The notes under the pieces were generated by a model that worked only from the letters and a program-made list of their open reading frames with translations, searched no databases and was not told the origin of the DNA. Below, one piece after another: positions 33,841-42,879 of a DNA stretch of 64,000 nucleotides. Source of the DNA: Vibrio sp. YMD68 (GTDB lineage: Bacteria > Pseudomonadota > Gammaproteobacteria > Enterobacterales > Vibrionaceae); assembly GCF_029958905.1 (NCBI RefSeq), contig NZ_CP124614.1, positions 930,001-994,000 on the forward strand, read 5' to 3'. Positions within the stretch are counted from its first letter, which is position 1; each line of letters begins with the position of its first letter. The position numbers were made by a program, and so were the translations under genes.

Positions 33841-34510
33841 TAACCTATTAGAAAGGCTATCAAAGCTCGAGCAAATGATGCGTCAGGTATTCGTCCGTGG
33901 TCGAGTTCATGCCATCGCTCCCCAGAAGCCGGCTTTGATCGTGAATTACGGCTCAGATGAAAAGCCCATGCTCACGGAATGGCTGAGTCCTATCGGAATT
34001 CGAAATGGCAAACATGGAAAAACGTGGTGGTTTCCTGAGGTAGGTGAGCCTGTATGTGTCATTTCGAATGGCGATTTAACGATGGGAGTGGTCGTTCCCG
34101 CAACCTATTTTAAAGGTGGTGCCCCTTCTGTTGATCCAGAGTTGTGTTTCACGCAGTGGTCAGAAGGCGCGTTAATGAGTTACCACCGTCAAAGTAAAAA
34201 AATGACCTTAACACTGCCAGAAGGGGCAGTGGCAGAGATTACGATACCCGAAAGCGTCAACTTGACGACCACCACATTCAATATTGACGCGCAGGATTTG
34301 AACCTCACTGGGAATGTCTGGATTGGCGGTAGTGCAGAGATAGAAAGTGATGCATTTATCGGCGGGACGACGATGAGCATGGGCGCTCTATCGAGTGCAG
34401 CATCAATCAGCGATCCAACACGAACCATGTCAGAAGACCGTGAGATTTATAACACCCACGACCACAACAACGGCAATCCAGTAACAGGCCCAGCAAACCA
34501 GAAGCAGTAG
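33827..34510 (+). CDS. Baseplate assembly protein V (spike)
   Basis: The product has 227 residues. An OB-fold N-terminus (RGRVHAIAPQKPALIVNYGS) is followed by WLSPIGIRNGKHGKTWWFPEVGEPV and a repetitive beta-helix tip. The C-terminal HDHNNGN motif likely binds iron, as in P2 gpV spikes. This begins the P2-type tail module. Confidence 0.9.
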   Translation: MDVIDNLLERLSKLEQMMRQVFVRGRVHAIAPQKPALIVNYGSDEKPMLTEWLSPIGIRNGKHGKTWWFPEVGEPVCVISNGDLTMGVVVPATYFKGGAPSVDPELCFTQWSEGALMSYHRQSKKMTLTLPEGAVAEITIPESVNLTTTTFNIDAQDLNLTGNVWIGGSAEIESDAFIGGTTMSMGALSSAASISDPTRTMSEDREIYNTHDHNNGNPVTGPANQKQ

Positions 34511-34515
34511 ACGAT

Positions 34516-34857
34516 ATGAAAATAGGTATGCACAGAGACACAGGTGACATCATCACCGGATTACCCTATTTAAAGCAGCGCTTTGATGATGTGATGCGCA
34601 CGTATAAGGGTCAGGTGGTGTGCGCGCGAGGCTACGGAGGTAATTTGGTTGACGAGGTGGACAGAAATTCGGATCCAACGTGGTTTATGCGCGTTTATAT
34701 GATGGTAGCAGAAGCCGTTTCTAACGTCGGTCATGGTTTGGATGATTTTGAGTTATCCATCATACGAATCGTTACGATTGAAAATGATCGTGTTGAAATC
34801 GAATGCGATGGCACTTATTTAGGCACAGAACTCGTCACATTGGGGACAACGATATGA
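34516..34857 (+). CDS. Baseplate protein W (gp25-like)
   Basis: The product has 113 residues, starting MKIGMHRDTGDIITGLPYLKQRFDDVM and ending with LGTELVTLGTTI, the gp25/W family fold of baseplate wedge proteins. It also resembles the T6SS TssE group at fold level. It overlaps gene J by ATGA. Confidence 0.8.
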   Translation: MKIGMHRDTGDIITGLPYLKQRFDDVMRTYKGQVVCARGYGGNLVDEVDRNSDPTWFMRVYMMVAEAVSNVGHGLDDFELSIIRIVTIENDRVEIECDGTYLGTELVTLGTTI

Positions 34858-36005
34858 AAGATTTAATCGATTTGAGCCAATACCCTAGTCCCCCTTTTTT
34901 TAATACGTTGAGCTTAGACGAGATTAAAGCGCAACGTTATCAATATATTCAGCAAGAAGAAGGCATTGAACTGGATGAGTCGGACAGCAATCCTGCTAGT
35001 TGGGTGACGAATGCCGGTGCGTACCGCGAGCTTATCTTACGTGAGGATTTCGACCGCCAATCTGAAGAGTTGTTCATCACAAAAGCCAGTGGCGCGGCTT
35101 TGGATCTGATAGGCATCACGTACTACAAGGTATGGCGTTTAGAGTCAGAAGATGATGATCGCTATCGAGAGCGTCTACTGTTATCACCAGAAGGGTTTAG
35201 TACTGCAGGTCCAGAAGAAGCATATGTGTTTCATGCATTAAGTGCTGATGTGCGCGTAGCAAGTGCGTCCGCCTTTTCTCCTGAACCAGGAGTGGTGCAT
35301 GTCGCGATTCTATCGACAGAAGGCGATGGTATTCCCACGCAAGAGCTGCTTGATATTGTCTCAGACTACCTATCCGATAAAGAGCGTCGACCGTTGACCG
35401 ATAGCGTGTTTGCGGTTGCGGCTCAAATTGTAGACTACGCCGTGTTACTGGATTTAGAAGTGCAAAAAGGGGCATCGTTAGACATCGTGCGCGAAGCAGC
35501 GCTAAAGCGAGTTACTGACTATGTCGAGGAAACCGAATTATTTAATCAAATTGTTGCTCGATCTCAATTGGTAAAAGCCGCACATACGTCCGGCGTTGTA
35601 CGAGTAACCAGTGTCCTACCTGATATCGATATTGTGCCATCGGATGGCAAGATCCCAAGATGTGAATTGATAGCGATTGAAGTTAAGTACTATCAAGAAG
35701 GACAACCACCACCGGATAGTGAGTATGAGCGACGTGAAGTAAACAGCACACAATACACACTGGATAGAAGTGACGAACGCACTAATCTTGTGTTGGTTGA
35801 TGTCGGTAGTGCTGCGTCAATCGATATGTCAGGACACCAGTCGTGGTTACGACATGGTTTTTCAGTTCGCCTGTCTAATGAGAGTCAATTTGGTTGGCAG
35901 CTCGTTTCTACAGTTGGCAACATCCAAGCTTACTCTTTGTTGCCAAATCAATATGTATATCTTGTATACAACGGTGAGCAAAAACAATGGGAGCGATTGA
36001 CATGA
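34854..36005 (+). CDS. Baseplate assembly protein J
   Basis: The product has 383 residues. It contains YRERLLLSPEGFSTAGPEEAYVFHAL and PDIDIVPSDG(K)IPRC, the landmarks of the P2 gpJ wedge family. The start at 34854 (MKDLIDLSQYP) overlaps the W stop. It is somewhat longer than P2 gpJ (302) because of an extra C-terminal domain of about 90 residues with strand-rich sequence near residues 295-383. Confidence 0.85.
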   Translation: MKDLIDLSQYPSPPFFNTLSLDEIKAQRYQYIQQEEGIELDESDSNPASWVTNAGAYRELILREDFDRQSEELFITKASGAALDLIGITYYKVWRLESEDDDRYRERLLLSPEGFSTAGPEEAYVFHALSADVRVASASAFSPEPGVVHVAILSTEGDGIPTQELLDIVSDYLSDKERRPLTDSVFAVAAQIVDYAVLLDLEVQKGASLDIVREAALKRVTDYVEETELFNQIVARSQLVKAAHTSGVVRVTSVLPDIDIVPSDGKIPRCELIAIEVKYYQEGQPPPDSEYERREVNSTQYTLDRSDERTNLVLVDVGSAASIDMSGHQSWLRHGFSVRLSNESQFGWQLVSTVGNIQAYSLLPNQYVYLVYNGEQKQWERLT

Positions 36006-36625
36006 GCCGTCAAAGTCTGCTTCCCCCTCATGCAAGTCGTTTGCTTCACGCTTTAGATAAGGCGATGGCCGCGATTGAGGATGTCCCTATATCGGATGTG
36101 AAATCGCTTTGGGATCCATGGAATTGTCCCATTGATTGGCTGCCCTGGTTAGCGTGGGCGATGCGTGCGAGAGAGTGGGATGATGAGTGGAGTGAGTCAC
36201 AAAAACGTCAGTATGTCGCCTCGTTACCATGGATTAATCGAATTAAGGGAACGCGCGCAGCCTTGGAGTCAGCACTTCTAGCGGTTGATAGGCCTGTACA
36301 AATCATCGAATGGTGGGAGGAGGAGCCCAAAGGTCCCCCATTTACATTTCGAGCTGATGTCAACGTCACTGATGATACGCTAGATCAAGACACAAAGCAG
36401 CAGATCTATCGCCTCATCAACAACACAAAAAATCTACGCAGTCATATTGTGGCTTTGTCCTACGCTGTGCTAAGCCGTGGAAAAATTTCCTTAGGACTAT
36501 TAGCTCACCAAACCCGTGTATTAACGATTAAAGATGCTGCGTTAACTAACAAACCGAACGTGAGCGGCGAAATAAAAATTGCCGCCTTATTTGAAATGCG
36601 AAGAGTAATACAGGTAAGCGGATAA
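36002..36625 (+). CDS. Tail protein I
   Basis: The product has 207 residues. LLPPHASRLLHALDKAMAAI, then LPWLAWAMRAREWDDEWSESQKR and IKGTRAALESALLAV are the conserved blocks of P2 gpI, which completes the baseplate wedge and anchors the fibre. It overlaps J by ATGA and is followed directly by the fibre gene. Confidence 0.88.
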   Translation: MSRQSLLPPHASRLLHALDKAMAAIEDVPISDVKSLWDPWNCPIDWLPWLAWAMRAREWDDEWSESQKRQYVASLPWINRIKGTRAALESALLAVDRPVQIIEWWEEEPKGPPFTFRADVNVTDDTLDQDTKQQIYRLINNTKNLRSHIVALSYAVLSRGKISLGLLAHQTRVLTIKDAALTNKPNVSGEIKIAALFEMRRVIQVSG

Positions 36626-37416
36626 TGGCGACATTTTATTGCAAATTGACTGACGTTGGCGCAGCTAAACTGGCTGATGCCATCGCAAATCAGACCGTTA
36701 TAGAGCTAGTAGAAATGGCGGTTGGTGATGGTAATGGTGCTCATTATGAGCCGACAGGAGAAGAGACTGAGCTAAAAAATGAGTGTTACCGTGGCGTTAT
36801 CGAACATTTCGATGTTATCGGTGATGCAAACCATCAGGTTTTGATGCAGATGACGATTCCGATTGATAAGGGAGGGTTCTTTATCCGAGAAGGCGGCTTG
36901 TATGATATCGACGGTGATCTTTTTGCTATCGCTAAAATGCCACTGGCTTATAAGGCTGAGGTCTCAGAAGGCTCTCCAGATGAACTGACAGTGCGGTTTA
37001 TTAAAGCAGTAGAATCGGCGGACAATATCAGCATCATCATTGACGAGTCAACGGTCTATGCGACGATGGAGTATGTAAAAGAAAACACACCAGGAAAAAT
37101 GGAGTCTATAGGCAACATCCTTTATGGAACGCTTCAACCAGATGCTTCAATCAGCGGAGACCTACCCGTTGACTCTTATGCCACCTGTCTCTCGCTGGGT
37201 ATTTCTTTCTCAGCTTTACCCAATGAGTACATGCTCTTAACCTGTTTTGATGCTGACGGTGTATCGATTTGTAACTGGTACGCAAGAGATTCGCTACCTA
37301 TGTATATTTTACCAAGTAATGCAAGAAGCATCAGCGTATTAAACAAAACATCGAAGTTGATGAGCGTTAATTGCTCTCCTACTTTAACCCAAAAAAATTA
37401 TTGGAATTTGAAATGA
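36625..37416 (+). CDS. Tail fibre protein, short
   Basis: The product has 263 residues. The N-terminal 150 residues match the DUF3751/P2 gpH attachment domain (FYCKLTDVGAAKLADAIANQ, then GGFFIREGGLYDIDGDLFAIA). The C-terminal about 110 residues form a compact domain ending in YWNLK rather than a long beta-helical shaft, so the fibre is unusually short. The receptor-binding part is probably this small domain. Confidence 0.8.
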   Translation: MATFYCKLTDVGAAKLADAIANQTVIELVEMAVGDGNGAHYEPTGEETELKNECYRGVIEHFDVIGDANHQVLMQMTIPIDKGGFFIREGGLYDIDGDLFAIAKMPLAYKAEVSEGSPDELTVRFIKAVESADNISIIIDESTVYATMEYVKENTPGKMESIGNILYGTLQPDASISGDLPVDSYATCLSLGISFSALPNEYMLLTCFDADGVSICNWYARDSLPMYILPSNARSISVLNKTSKLMSVNCSPTLTQKNYWNLK

Positions 37417-37961
37417 TGAAAGTCCCGATTCAGATCCAGCAAATAGATAGTAAAACCCTACTTTGCCTATACAAAGACGGCTCTCAAGAGAATTTGCATA
37501 ACTCGCCAATGTTTAGCCAAAGTACAAAAGAAAAGTATGATTATTGCGTTGAAAATTATGGTCATCTAATTGAAGAATCCGTGCTCCCAACATTAGCTAT
37601 GGCTCAGAAAAACTGTATAGATGCGATGATTGCTGAAGTCGAAAGAGCTCTAGCACCACTGTCAGATCAATATCCTCGCTCAGAAATCGATTCATGGCCG
37701 GTACAGACTCAAGAAGCGAAAGCATACCTTTTGGATAAGGCTGCGCCTACACCGATGGTCGACACCATATTAGCTCAAGGCGAAAACAAACAACGATTTT
37801 GCGAAACACTTGTGGCAAAAGCCACCGCTTACAGTGAGCAAGTCGGTCCTGTCATTCGATGGCGCAGAGCCGTCTCTCAATTTATCGAATTCGCGTCAGC
37901 CGAAGAGCTGGCTCATTATACCCCTCAATTTCCGACAGTGCCTGGAGGCAATGATGACTGA
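37413..37961 (+). CDS. Probable tail fibre assembly protein
   Basis: The product has 182 residues. It starts in an ATGA overlap with the fibre gene and is followed closely by the sheath gene, the position of tail-fibre chaperones. YPRSEIDSWPVQTQEAKAYL near 95-115 is the sequence typical of the DUF4376/caudoviral fibre-assembly group. Function is inferred from this and position. Confidence 0.65.
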   Translation: MMKVPIQIQQIDSKTLLCLYKDGSQENLHNSPMFSQSTKEKYDYCVENYGHLIEESVLPTLAMAQKNCIDAMIAEVERALAPLSDQYPRSEIDSWPVQTQEAKAYLLDKAAPTPMVDTILAQGENKQRFCETLVAKATAYSEQVGPVIRWRRAVSQFIEFASAEELAHYTPQFPTVPGGNDD

Positions 37962-39438
37962 AGAATATTTACATGGGACGGAAACGGTCTACCTTGATGA
38001 CGGTGATGGACCGATTGAAGTCGTTAGAGCCTCTGTGGGAGCAATGATAGTCACTGCCCCTAATGCGCAAGCGGCAATGAAAGCTACGTTAGAGCTAGGC
38101 TCGGTTGCCAATAGCAACGACTTAAAGCTTGAGGCTATCGATGCCAATACCCAAGGCAACGGCATTAGCATGGAACTGCTCGCAGGAGGTGGTCCTTCGG
38201 TTACAACTGGTGTCAAAGTGATTGGTCAAGCGATTACCGTGACATTAGGAACGGATGCGAATGGTGATCTCAATGCCTCAGCATCGGATATCATTACCGC
38301 CTTGAGCACGGACGATGACGCGAGTGCTTTGCTTGTTGCAACCACCACCTCTAACGGCAGTGGTTTAATGCCAGTTGAGCCTCAAACTTACCTGTCGGGC
38401 GGCCAAGACGAGGCTTTTCCATTGGGTGAGCCTGTACTTGTCTATCAGAAAAAGCAAATCGCTATGGCAGGCGACGGCGGAACATTAAAAACCGCCTTGA
38501 CAGAAATGGCGCAGCAAAAAATGGGCATGGTTGTCGTGGTACGTGTTGAGGATAGTGAAGATCAGGCACAACTCATTAGCAACATCATTGGTACAGTGGA
38601 TGAGAACAATCAACACTCAGGCTTACAATCTCTTCTGCTTGCAGGCAGCAAAATTGGCATCAAACCCCGCCTTATTACGGTCCCAGAATACTCTTCACTG
38701 CCGGGCGTAGGTTGGGCGATGGAAGCGGTCGCGAGACGATTAAAAGCACACTGCATCATCGAAGGGTCAAAGCAATCGTTTGAGGATGTGGTTGCAGAAG
38801 GTCGAGCTTATACCAATAGCTACTATGTCCATCCAAAGGTGAAACTCATAGGGACTGACGGTATCACTCGCATTCGTCCCAACAGCGCCACGGTTCTTGG
38901 TCACATTTTGCGTTGTGATGCTGAGTATGGTTACTGGCAATCGCCGTCAAACCGCCAAATTTTCATCAATGGTATCACGCCAGAAGTCGATTGGATTAGC
39001 GGTGATCCCTTGTCAACGGCAAACCTTTACAACGAAAAAGACGTAACCGTTTTTAACGCCCGTGACGGTAAGCATTTCCTGTGGGGCAACCGCTTAACCA
39101 ATCACAAGTTCTTTAACCAAGAGCGCATACGATTTGTGGTCGGTGAAAGTATTGAGCTCGCTCACCTTGATTATGTCGACCGTAATATCACTAAGCCTTA
39201 TGTGGGTACCATCACAGACCGTATTGATGGGTTGATCCGCCGTCTGGTTAAGCGCGGTGTTCTGCGCGGAGGCAGAGTATGGTTAGACACAGAGCTTAAT
39301 GACGATGAAACCATTCGAAGCGGCAAAATCTATTGGAACTATGAACTGCAATTCTTCGGCGTTGCAGAGCGCTTAGTCTTCCGTCAACACATTAACCACA
39401 ACGGCTATAATGAAGTTCTAGCCGACTACGCAGCGTAA
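37951..39438 (+). CDS. Contractile tail sheath protein
   Basis: This 495-residue protein has GGAGG just before ATG 37951. It includes the sheath hallmarks KPRLITVPEYSSLPGVGWAMEAVA, HPKVKLIGTDGITRIRPNSATVLGHI and WISGDPLSTANLYNEKDV. The C-terminal FQHINH-like end anchors neighbouring subunits. An inserted domain near residues 60-160 makes it longer than P2 gpFI (396). Confidence 0.92.
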   Translation: MMTEEYLHGTETVYLDDGDGPIEVVRASVGAMIVTAPNAQAAMKATLELGSVANSNDLKLEAIDANTQGNGISMELLAGGGPSVTTGVKVIGQAITVTLGTDANGDLNASASDIITALSTDDDASALLVATTTSNGSGLMPVEPQTYLSGGQDEAFPLGEPVLVYQKKQIAMAGDGGTLKTALTEMAQQKMGMVVVVRVEDSEDQAQLISNIIGTVDENNQHSGLQSLLLAGSKIGIKPRLITVPEYSSLPGVGWAMEAVARRLKAHCIIEGSKQSFEDVVAEGRAYTNSYYVHPKVKLIGTDGITRIRPNSATVLGHILRCDAEYGYWQSPSNRQIFINGITPEVDWISGDPLSTANLYNEKDVTVFNARDGKHFLWGNRLTNHKFFNQERIRFVVGESIELAHLDYVDRNITKPYVGTITDRIDGLIRRLVKRGVLRGGRVWLDTELNDDETIRSGKIYWNYELQFFGVAERLVFRQHINHNGYNEVLADYAA

Positions 39439-39448
39439 GGGGCGTGTC

Positions 39449-39949
39449 ATGGCCAAAGTATTACGAGACATCAACGTATTTGCTGGAGAAACCTCTTTCT
39501 TTGGCAAGGCATCAGAAGTGACCCTGCCCAATATTGAGTGGGCAACCGAAACCTTCAACACCGCTGGTATGGCGATGGAAACCGAAGAGATTTTAAGACT
39601 TTTAGCGATGAACCTTGAAATGACCTTTCGTGACCCATGCCCAAAGATGGTCGGTTACGTGGGTAACCCTGCCGCGAGCGAGGAGCCTATCACCATTCGT
39701 GGTGCGGTGACAGAAAAAGGGACGACGCAAAAAATCGAAATTAAAGCCAACGGCACATGGAAGAGTATGGAGCCTTCCACTTTTACCGCCGGTGGCGCTG
39801 AATACACCAACAAATTTATCGTTAACCTGGATTTTTACGCCTACTACATTGACAACAAAGAAACGTTTTATGTCAGCAATGAAACGGGCGTAGTTCGATC
39901 TAACGGTGTCGATATCACAAAGTCAATTCGTGACGCATTAGGAGTTTAA
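39449..39949 (+). CDS. Tail tube protein
   Basis: The product has 166 residues. It begins VLRDINVFAGETSFFGKASEVTLPNIEWATE and continues with strand-rich sequence to the KFIVNLDFYAYYIDNKE region, matching P2 gpFII. It forms the inner tube within the sheath and lies immediately downstream, as usual. Confidence 0.9.
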   Translation: MAKVLRDINVFAGETSFFGKASEVTLPNIEWATETFNTAGMAMETEEILRLLAMNLEMTFRDPCPKMVGYVGNPAASEEPITIRGAVTEKGTTQKIEIKANGTWKSMEPSTFTAGGAEYTNKFIVNLDFYAYYIDNKETFYVSNETGVVRSNGVDITKSIRDALGV

Positions 39950-39951
39950 CT

Positions 39952-40263
39952 ATGCCACAACTAGAAAAACGCACCGTGCCGTTTACGTATCCGGTCAACG
40001 GCATGAAAGAAGTCACTTTACGCAAGCCATTAGGTGGGGATTATCGTGGTCTTTCTTTCAAGGCACTCGATAATTTAGATATGGATGAGGTGTTTGAACT
40101 ACTGACTCGCATCTCACCTCTAACGAAAGCCGAATTGGATGAAGTGCATCCCTGTGACATTCGTAAACTGTGCGAGGCGTTAACGCTTTTTTTCTCAGAG
40201 GACTTGCCACAAGTCTCAGCGTTTCTGATGGAAGAATCGACATCGTCACCCCAGAGCGAATAG
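39952..40263 (+). CDS. Tail assembly chaperone E
   Basis: The product has 103 residues. TVPFTYPVNGMKEVTLRKPLGGDYRGLS and the helical remainder match the P2 gpE family, which binds the tape measure during tail assembly. Within it, at 40188-40194, lies T TTT TTC in the correct phase for -1 slipping into the E' frame. Confidence 0.85.
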   Translation: MPQLEKRTVPFTYPVNGMKEVTLRKPLGGDYRGLSFKALDNLDMDEVFELLTRISPLTKAELDEVHPCDIRKLCEALTLFFSEDLPQVSAFLMEESTSSPQSE

Positions 40264-40403
40264 AAGAGTGGTACGCAGATATTGCCACGATTTTCCATTG
40301 GTCCCCTAGTGAAATGGACCGAATGTCACTAGGGGAAATTTACGATTGGCAGCAACGAGCGAAGGCTAGATATGAGCAACTTAACAGCGAGCATGGTGCT
40401 TAA
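40188..40403 (+). CDS. Tail assembly extension E' made by -1 frameshift
   Basis: In the -1 frame relative to E, the sequence after T TTT TTC (40188-40194) reads LRGLATSLSVSDGRIDIVTP, then RIEEWYADIATIFHWSPSEMDRMSLGEIYDWQQRAKARYE, ending at 40403. The second half is the GpE (E') family sequence and has no good start codon of its own. The frame and slippery heptamer reproduce the E/E+E' arrangement of P2. The E+E' fusion would have about 150 residues. Confidence 0.75.
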   Translation, partial: FFLRGLATSLSVSDGRIDIVTPERIEEWYADIATIFHWSPSEMDRMSLGEIYDWQQRAKARYEQLNSEHGA

Positions 40404-42273
40404 ACTCACAAACCAAGCGTCTACCCCACTGAAACAAGCTGCTAAAGACACCAACTCTTTCAATGTTCAAGTCTCCAGTACGAATAGCGCATTAACAAAA
40501 CTCAATGCCACATCAAGCAAGATGACGCTTTTTCAAGAGATGAAAAAGCGCTCTCTTGATACTAATCGAGCGATTGAATCTCAGCAGCAAACCCTTAACC
40601 GATTAGCAAAAGAAATCAAGTCAACAGACAAGCCAACCAAAGCACTGACCAAAAGCTTCGAAGTGGCACGCACGCGAATGGTGGCACTAAAGAAAGTCCA
40701 GCAAGAGCAACGCCAAAGCTTGCAACAAACTCGCTCAGAATTAGTGCGCTCAGGCATCGACACCAAAAAGCTCACAGCCGAACAAAAGCACCTACAGCGC
40801 CAGGCATCTACCGTAAACAGCACTCTCAAAGCCCAGCAATATCAACTTAAGCTCCAACAAGGTAGAGCCACGATTGCCGCAAAACAGCAAAAAGCTTATA
40901 ACCAGGCTTTGGGAGAAACAAAAGCTGGGTTAATGACAGTCCAAAAATGGGGTGTCAGAGCCGCAGGAGCGGCCTCCCTTGCCAGTGTCGGCGTGTTTAA
41001 ACTGACCAATAACTTAGCTTCTAGTCTCGACTCTGCTCAAAAGCACGCCGACAAACTTGGCTTATCGGTGACCGCAGTACAAGAACTTGACTACGCCGCA
41101 AAGCGCAGCGGCCTTTCGATTGAGCAGACACGCATGGCCATGCAGCGGTCAACACGTCGTATCTCGGAAGCGGCCAATGGTACAGGTGAAGCCGTTGCAG
41201 CGTTAAATGAGCTAGGGCTCAGTGCGACCTATCTAAATTCATTAAAGCCCGACGAACAACTCCACTCCATCGCTGATGCCATGGCCGGGGTTGAAAAACC
41301 TTCAGACAGAGTTCGCTTAGCCATGAAACTATTCGATTCTGAAGGGGTTGCCATGGTCAATATGCTCAAAGATGGTTCGAAAGGCTTACAACAACTACGA
41401 GAAGACGCCAAACGTACAGGTAATGTCTTTGACGAAAAGAGCGCAAGACAAGCCGAAGAATATAACGATCGCCTGTTAGACGTCACCACAACGTTTGCAG
41501 GCATGAAAAATCAATTGCTCATTCAATTACTGCCGACCTTTACGTCTGTATTTACTCGCGTTACAAGCTGGGTCTCTGAAAACCAAGCGACTATCACGCT
41601 ATGGGGAACCAGAGTTGCAGGAAGCATTGCCTGGGTAGCCGATAATGCAGACACTCTCGGCTATGTGATTGCTGGCCTTGGTGCAGTGAAAGTGGTCGGT
41701 GGCTTACTCACCTTAACCACAGGCGTGATACGTTTTGGTCAATCACTGATGACAGTGATCACCTTAGGCAAAGGACTGGCCGTGGGATTGACCGCCATTG
41801 CCGCTGCCAACCCGATTGGCTTGATGGTGGCCGGGGGCGCAGCACTGGTCACGTTGGGCGTGACCTTATACAAGAAGTGGGAGCCTGCACGAAAGCTATT
41901 TGATGCGATTGGAAGTACGGTGATGTCTTTACTTAAGGGCATCGCCAAGGTGTCTGGTTTGAGCTGGTTATGGAATAAAGTCACCGGTTCAAGCAGCGAG
42001 ACCAATACTCAGAAAAGCTCAGAAGTCGAGCCGTACAACTATCATATTGGTGGGCAAGCCCCCCAAACGAACACTTACACCTCTTATAAACCCGTAACCA
42101 GCAACCGCAAACACGTCGACATCAGCATCGATGTAGCTGCTCCTGTTATCCCTATCACGATAGAAAACGGGGATGAGCACGAAGTACGTAGAGTTGTAAG
42201 GCAAGAATTAGAGCGTTACAAGCGCGAGATGAACGACCAACTCACCTCACGCTTAGGAGACATTTCATTATGA
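40372..42273 (+). CDS. Tail tape measure protein
   Basis: This 633-residue protein has an N-terminal long coiled coil rich in Lys/Gln/Ser/Thr (about 1-180). The TMP core follows (GLSVTAVQELDYAAKRSGLSIEQTRMAMQR, about 225-255), then hydrophobic helices (about 385-500, for example VIAGLGAVKVVGGLLTL) and a charged C-terminus. It overlaps E' by 32 bases. Length suggests a tail of about 95 nm at the usual 0.15 nm per residue, which is an estimate. Confidence 0.88.
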   Translation: MSNLTASMVLKLTNQASTPLKQAAKDTNSFNVQVSSTNSALTKLNATSSKMTLFQEMKKRSLDTNRAIESQQQTLNRLAKEIKSTDKPTKALTKSFEVARTRMVALKKVQQEQRQSLQQTRSELVRSGIDTKKLTAEQKHLQRQASTVNSTLKAQQYQLKLQQGRATIAAKQQKAYNQALGETKAGLMTVQKWGVRAAGAASLASVGVFKLTNNLASSLDSAQKHADKLGLSVTAVQELDYAAKRSGLSIEQTRMAMQRSTRRISEAANGTGEAVAALNELGLSATYLNSLKPDEQLHSIADAMAGVEKPSDRVRLAMKLFDSEGVAMVNMLKDGSKGLQQLREDAKRTGNVFDEKSARQAEEYNDRLLDVTTTFAGMKNQLLIQLLPTFTSVFTRVTSWVSENQATITLWGTRVAGSIAWVADNADTLGYVIAGLGAVKVVGGLLTLTTGVIRFGQSLMTVITLGKGLAVGLTAIAAANPIGLMVAGGAALVTLGVTLYKKWEPARKLFDAIGSTVMSLLKGIAKVSGLSWLWNKVTGSSSETNTQKSSEVEPYNYHIGGQAPQTNTYTSYKPVTSNRKHVDISIDVAAPVIPITIENGDEHEVRRVVRQELERYKREMNDQLTSRLGDISL

Positions 42274-42668
42274 GCGATATTATGTTGCAACTGGGCGACT
42301 TTCCTTTTTCGGTGTCAACGGCTCAATATCAGCAACTCGTGAGACGTACACAGTTTCGCTGGGGTAAGCGCCAGCGTCATATGTTAAAGAGTACTGCGCA
42401 ATTTCTAGGAGCAGAAGCAGACAGTATCACGCTCAATGGTACGTTCTATCCCAAGGTAACGGCTGACTTGAATCTGATGCCAACACTGCGCGAGCAAGGC
42501 AAAGACGGCAAGCCTTTTCTGCTTGTCAGCGGCAATCAAAAGTATGGCCAGTTTCATGGCTCCTGGTTCCTGGAAACATTGGAAGAAACGAATACCTATT
42601 TTCTTCGTGATGGCACACCCAGAAAAATTGAGTTCAATCTCTCTATCTCGGAGCTGCCTGATGAATAA
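42270..42668 (+). CDS. Tail protein U
   Basis: The product has 132 residues. LGDFPFSVSTAQYQQLVRRTQFRWGKRQR and SGNQKYGQFHGSWFLETLEET match P2 gpU, a tail tip/assembly protein. It overlaps the tape measure by ATGA and gene X by 8 bases. Confidence 0.85.
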   Translation: MSDIMLQLGDFPFSVSTAQYQQLVRRTQFRWGKRQRHMLKSTAQFLGAEADSITLNGTFYPKVTADLNLMPTLREQGKDGKPFLLVSGNQKYGQFHGSWFLETLEETNTYFLRDGTPRKIEFNLSISELPDE

Positions 42669-42876
42669 CGTATATATCACCACTGAGGCCGTGTGTTTGG
42701 ATTGGATAGTGTACAAGCATTATGGCTATCGAGAGGGAGCACTGGAGACGGTACTGAAAGATGAACGTAATCGCCACTTAGCCGAGTACGGTCCAGTGTT
42801 ACCCGTTGACGTGAAGGTCTATCTTCCTGATATGCCAGCCTCATCCACCCATTCCACCGTACAGCTCTTAGGCTAA
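42661..42876 (+). CDS. Tail protein X (LysM-like)
   Basis: This 71-residue protein from ATG 42661 (MNNVYITTEAVCLDWIVYKHYG) is the P2 gpX family, a small LysM-type fold, and ends LPVDVKVYLPDM. Genes U, X and D follow the P2 order. Confidence 0.85.
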   Translation: MNNVYITTEAVCLDWIVYKHYGYREGALETVLKDERNRHLAEYGPVLPVDVKVYLPDMPASSTHSTVQLLG

Positions 42877-42879
42877 ATC

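Noticed and set aside
37810..37950. Longer start for the tail sheath gene at 37810
   Set aside because: The extra 47 codons overlap the preceding gene in another frame, and the GGAGG site is placed for ATG 37951.
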